Assembly: GCF_002964045.1 (NCBI RefSeq)
Contig: NZ_POPB01000355.1
Location: forward strand, 1 to 55,181
Reading direction: 5' to 3'
Origin: Streptococcus suis
GTDB lineage: Bacteria; Bacillota; Bacilli; Lactobacillales; Streptococcaceae
DNA: 55,181 bases
Shown: piece by piece, positions 53,933-55,181 of the stretch
How the letters are laid out: each line of letters starts with the position of its first letter
How positions within the stretch are numbered: position 1 is the stretch's first letter
Translations under genes and position numbers: made by a program
Notes under the pieces: model-generated
The model's database searches: none
The model's input: the letters and a program-made list of their open reading frames with translations, nothing else
What the model was told of the DNA's origin: nothing

Positions 53933-54673
53933 ATGAGCATTTATGTAATAACTCACAAGGAATTTAATGACTACTTAAAGACACCAATCTATAAACCATT
54001 ACTTGTTGGTGCAAATAAAAATTCGGGACCAGATCATTATCTAAAAGACAACTCAATAGAGGATAATATTTCAAATAAAAATGAATCCTTTTGTGAATTG
54101 ACAGGTCAATATTGGATTTGGAAATCTAGTAAGGACGATGTAATTGGTTTATGTCATTATAGACGATATTTCACAAAAAATAGTAAGTTTTTTTCGAAAT
54201 CATTCGTACCTTCAGAAACAGAAATACTAGATTTCTTGTCAAAATACGATATTATATTGCCAGTCAAAAGACAATTTTACAAAGATGGTCAAACAGCTAA
54301 AGAATTTTTTTATAATTTTCACGATCCCGATGTATGGGAGAATTGTAGAGAGCTAATTAGAAATAATTGCCCAGAGTATTTAAGTTCATTCGAATGGTTT
54401 GAAAATGAAAAAGAAGGCTATTGTTATAACATGTTAATCTCAAACAGAGAAATTTTTGACAATTATTCAAAATGGTTATTTGATATATTGTTTGAGTTGG
54501 AAAAAAACATTGATTTGTCTAAGTATGATAACTATAATAAAAGGATGATAGGGTTCGTTTCAGAGCGTTTGATTAACGTGTGGGTACACAAAAATCAATT
54601 ATCTGTGAAAGAATTACCTGTGGTCTTCACCGAGCCTGATTTAAAAATAAAAAAACTTCTTAAAAATTTATAA
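53933..54673 (+). CDS. DUF4422 capsular polysaccharide protein, likely glycosyltransferase
   Basis: The 246-residue protein has MSIYVITHKEFNDYLKTPIY at the start, CELTGQYWIWKSSKDDVIGL (about residues 52-71), then CHYRRYFTKN and a C-terminal GFVSERLINVWVHKNQ. These are the DUF4422 landmarks. DUF4422 members are found in capsule/exopolysaccharide loci and are considered glycosyltransferases. It begins 2 bp after the previous gene and is the last capsule gene before the mobile-element remnants. Confidence 0.87.
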   Translation: MSIYVITHKEFNDYLKTPIYKPLLVGANKNSGPDHYLKDNSIEDNISNKNESFCELTGQYWIWKSSKDDVIGLCHYRRYFTKNSKFFSKSFVPSETEILDFLSKYDIILPVKRQFYKDGQTAKEFFYNFHDPDVWENCRELIRNNCPEYLSSFEWFENEKEGYCYNMLISNREIFDNYSKWLFDILFELEKNIDLSKYDNYNKRMIGFVSERLINVWVHKNQLSVKELPVVFTEPDLKIKKLLKNL

Positions 54674-54721
54674 TATTGAACTTTGGCTATTATTTAGTGA
54701 ATTGAAATTGTACTGAAAAAT
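54674..54721. other. Short A+T-rich spacer after the DUF4422 gene
   Basis: This stretch separates the capsule genes from the ISL3-type end. No gene or clear terminator is seen. Confidence 0.6.
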
Positions 54722-54816
54722 GGCTCTTTGTCAACTGTAGTGGGTAGATGAAAAGTTAACACCTAGAGAGGACGAAATTCGTTCTCTCTTTCTTTATGTT
54801 CAAGGCAATCAAAATC
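54722..54816. mobile_element. ISL3-family (IS1167-like) terminus remnant
   Basis: GGCTCTTTGTCAACTGTAG (54722-54740), continuing TGGGTAGATGAAAAG, is the inverted-repeat type end of ISL3-family elements such as IS1167, recognised from memory. It is followed by GAGAGGACGAA/TTCGTTCTCTC (54765-54791), a hairpin typical of the region after the transposase gene. No transposase remains before the next element begins at 54817, so this is an end fragment. Confidence 0.65.
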
Positions 54817-54926
54817 GTAACCGCCCAATAACAAGGTACCTCCCCAATCACTCCCTCCTCCTGTATACTGTGAGAAAAACATAACTGGAGGATTTTTTTA
54901 TGTCACAACCCATCGTCCCATTGACT
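54817..54926 (+). mobile_element. First left-end copy of a probable IS66-family element, truncated
   Basis: Begins GTAACCGCCCAATAACAAGG, matching the second copy at 54927, and holds a ribosome-binding site (GGAGGATT) and ATG at 54900. The reading frame starts MSQPIVPLT and is cut at 54926 by the second copy, which shifts it into VTAQ and a stop. It is a 110-base remnant. IS66-family termini commonly begin with GTAA. Confidence 0.7.
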
Positions 54927-55181
54927 GTAACCGCCCAATAACAAGGTATCTATCTACTCACTCCCTCCTCCAGTATACTGTTAGAAAAACAAAACTGGAG
55001 GATTTATTATGTCACAGCCCATCGTCCCATTGACTGTTCCCAAAACTAGACACTTTGAGAAGAAAGGTAGAAACGATATTCTGATGAAAATTCGCCTCGG
55101 AAAGGTGGAAGTCACATTTTTCCAATCTATCAACCATGAAGTAATGGAAATAATCTTGGATAAGGTACTGCACTATGTGGC
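54927..55181 (+). mobile_element. Second left-end copy of a probable IS66-family element, runs off the window
   Basis: A near duplicate of the first copy, starting GTAACCGCCCAATAACAAGG and continuing through the ATG into a longer coding frame. Differences from copy one (several bases in 54947-54962 and single changes elsewhere) show that they are related, not identical. It directly follows the first copy at a GT dinucleotide, consistent with insertion of one element into another. Confidence 0.65.
55009..55181 (+). CDS. Partial IS66-family orf1-like protein
   Basis: The frame opens at ATG 55009 after CTGGAGGATT and remains open to the window end, 57 full codons. It begins MSQPIVPLTVPKTRH and continues through FEKKGRNDILMKIRLGKVEV to NHEVMEIILDKVLHYV. 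The short hydrophobic IRLGKVEVTFF strand followed by helix resembles the small first protein of IS66 elements (tnpA), but the match is from memory. The same start is found, truncated, at 54900. Confidence 0.55.
   Translation, partial: MSQPIVPLTVPKTRHFEKKGRNDILMKIRLGKVEVTFFQSINHEVMEIILDKVLHYV

Overview
The window looks like a chromosomal segment of a low-GC streptococcus, most probably Streptococcus suis. The DegV-family gene, divergent GntR/MocR-type regulator and yaaA immediately upstream of wzg-wzd-wze-wzh match the orfZ-orfY-orfX entry to the S. suis capsule locus. MacP, a MurJ-type YtgP flippase, CvfB and a FusABC/SusH-type fructooligosaccharide locus are also streptococcal. The species call is inference from gene content and order; no database was searched.

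Region 1 (1-17684) is mostly housekeeping. glmU, a Nudix hydrolase, macP and mtnN form one cluster (peptidoglycan precursor supply, PBP2a cofactor, methyl-cycle salvage). Then come a cyclophilin lipoprotein, a divergent DUF2500 protein, and an unknown protein. A complete fructan/fructooligosaccharide locus follows: LacI regulator, two ABC permeases, binding lipoprotein and cytoplasmic GH32 enzyme. It has three near-perfect 'GAAACGTTTC' operators, and its second permease is broken by a 1-base frameshift. ftsK, a glyoxalase-fold protein, a DUF3397 membrane protein, rplK-rplA with a structured leader, a small helical protein and a YghU-type glutathione transferase complete the block.

Region 2 (18113-36141) holds a MurJ-type flippase, pyrH-frr, cvfB, a ketopantoate reductase-like gene, a DD-carboxypeptidase, DUF1801 and YozE proteins, phoH, an M13 peptidase lipoprotein, a GNAT enzyme, a metallo-hydrolase, dinG and proBAC.

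Region 3 (36164-54673) is the capsule region. After a short TetR-type regulator and the orfZ/orfY/orfX genes come the conserved wzg-wzd-wze-wzh regulators, the initiating transferase WchA, flippase Wzx, Glf, a glycerol-3-phosphate cytidylyltransferase, a LicD-type phosphotransferase, a WchJ/WchK pair, three further glycosyltransferase-type proteins plus a DUF4422 protein, and a Wzy polymerase. Together they predict a Wzx/Wzy capsule with Glc-P-P-lipid start, beta-1,4-Gal, galactofuranose and probably phosphoglycerol. Base composition becomes distinctly A+T-rich after glf. The locus ends at IS debris: an ISL3-type terminus and two nested left ends of a probable IS66-family element running off the window.

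The most unusual feature outside coding sequence is a family of dispersed intergenic 'paired-hairpin' cassettes (upstream of glmU, after mtnN, after the frameshifted permease, and two ~350-bp copies at 17697-18045 and 25199-25552). The flanks are conserved, but the hairpin stems differ in sequence while staying perfectly paired. Apart from one motif in a non-functional position, no CRISPR array, tRNA, rRNA or replication origin was seen.
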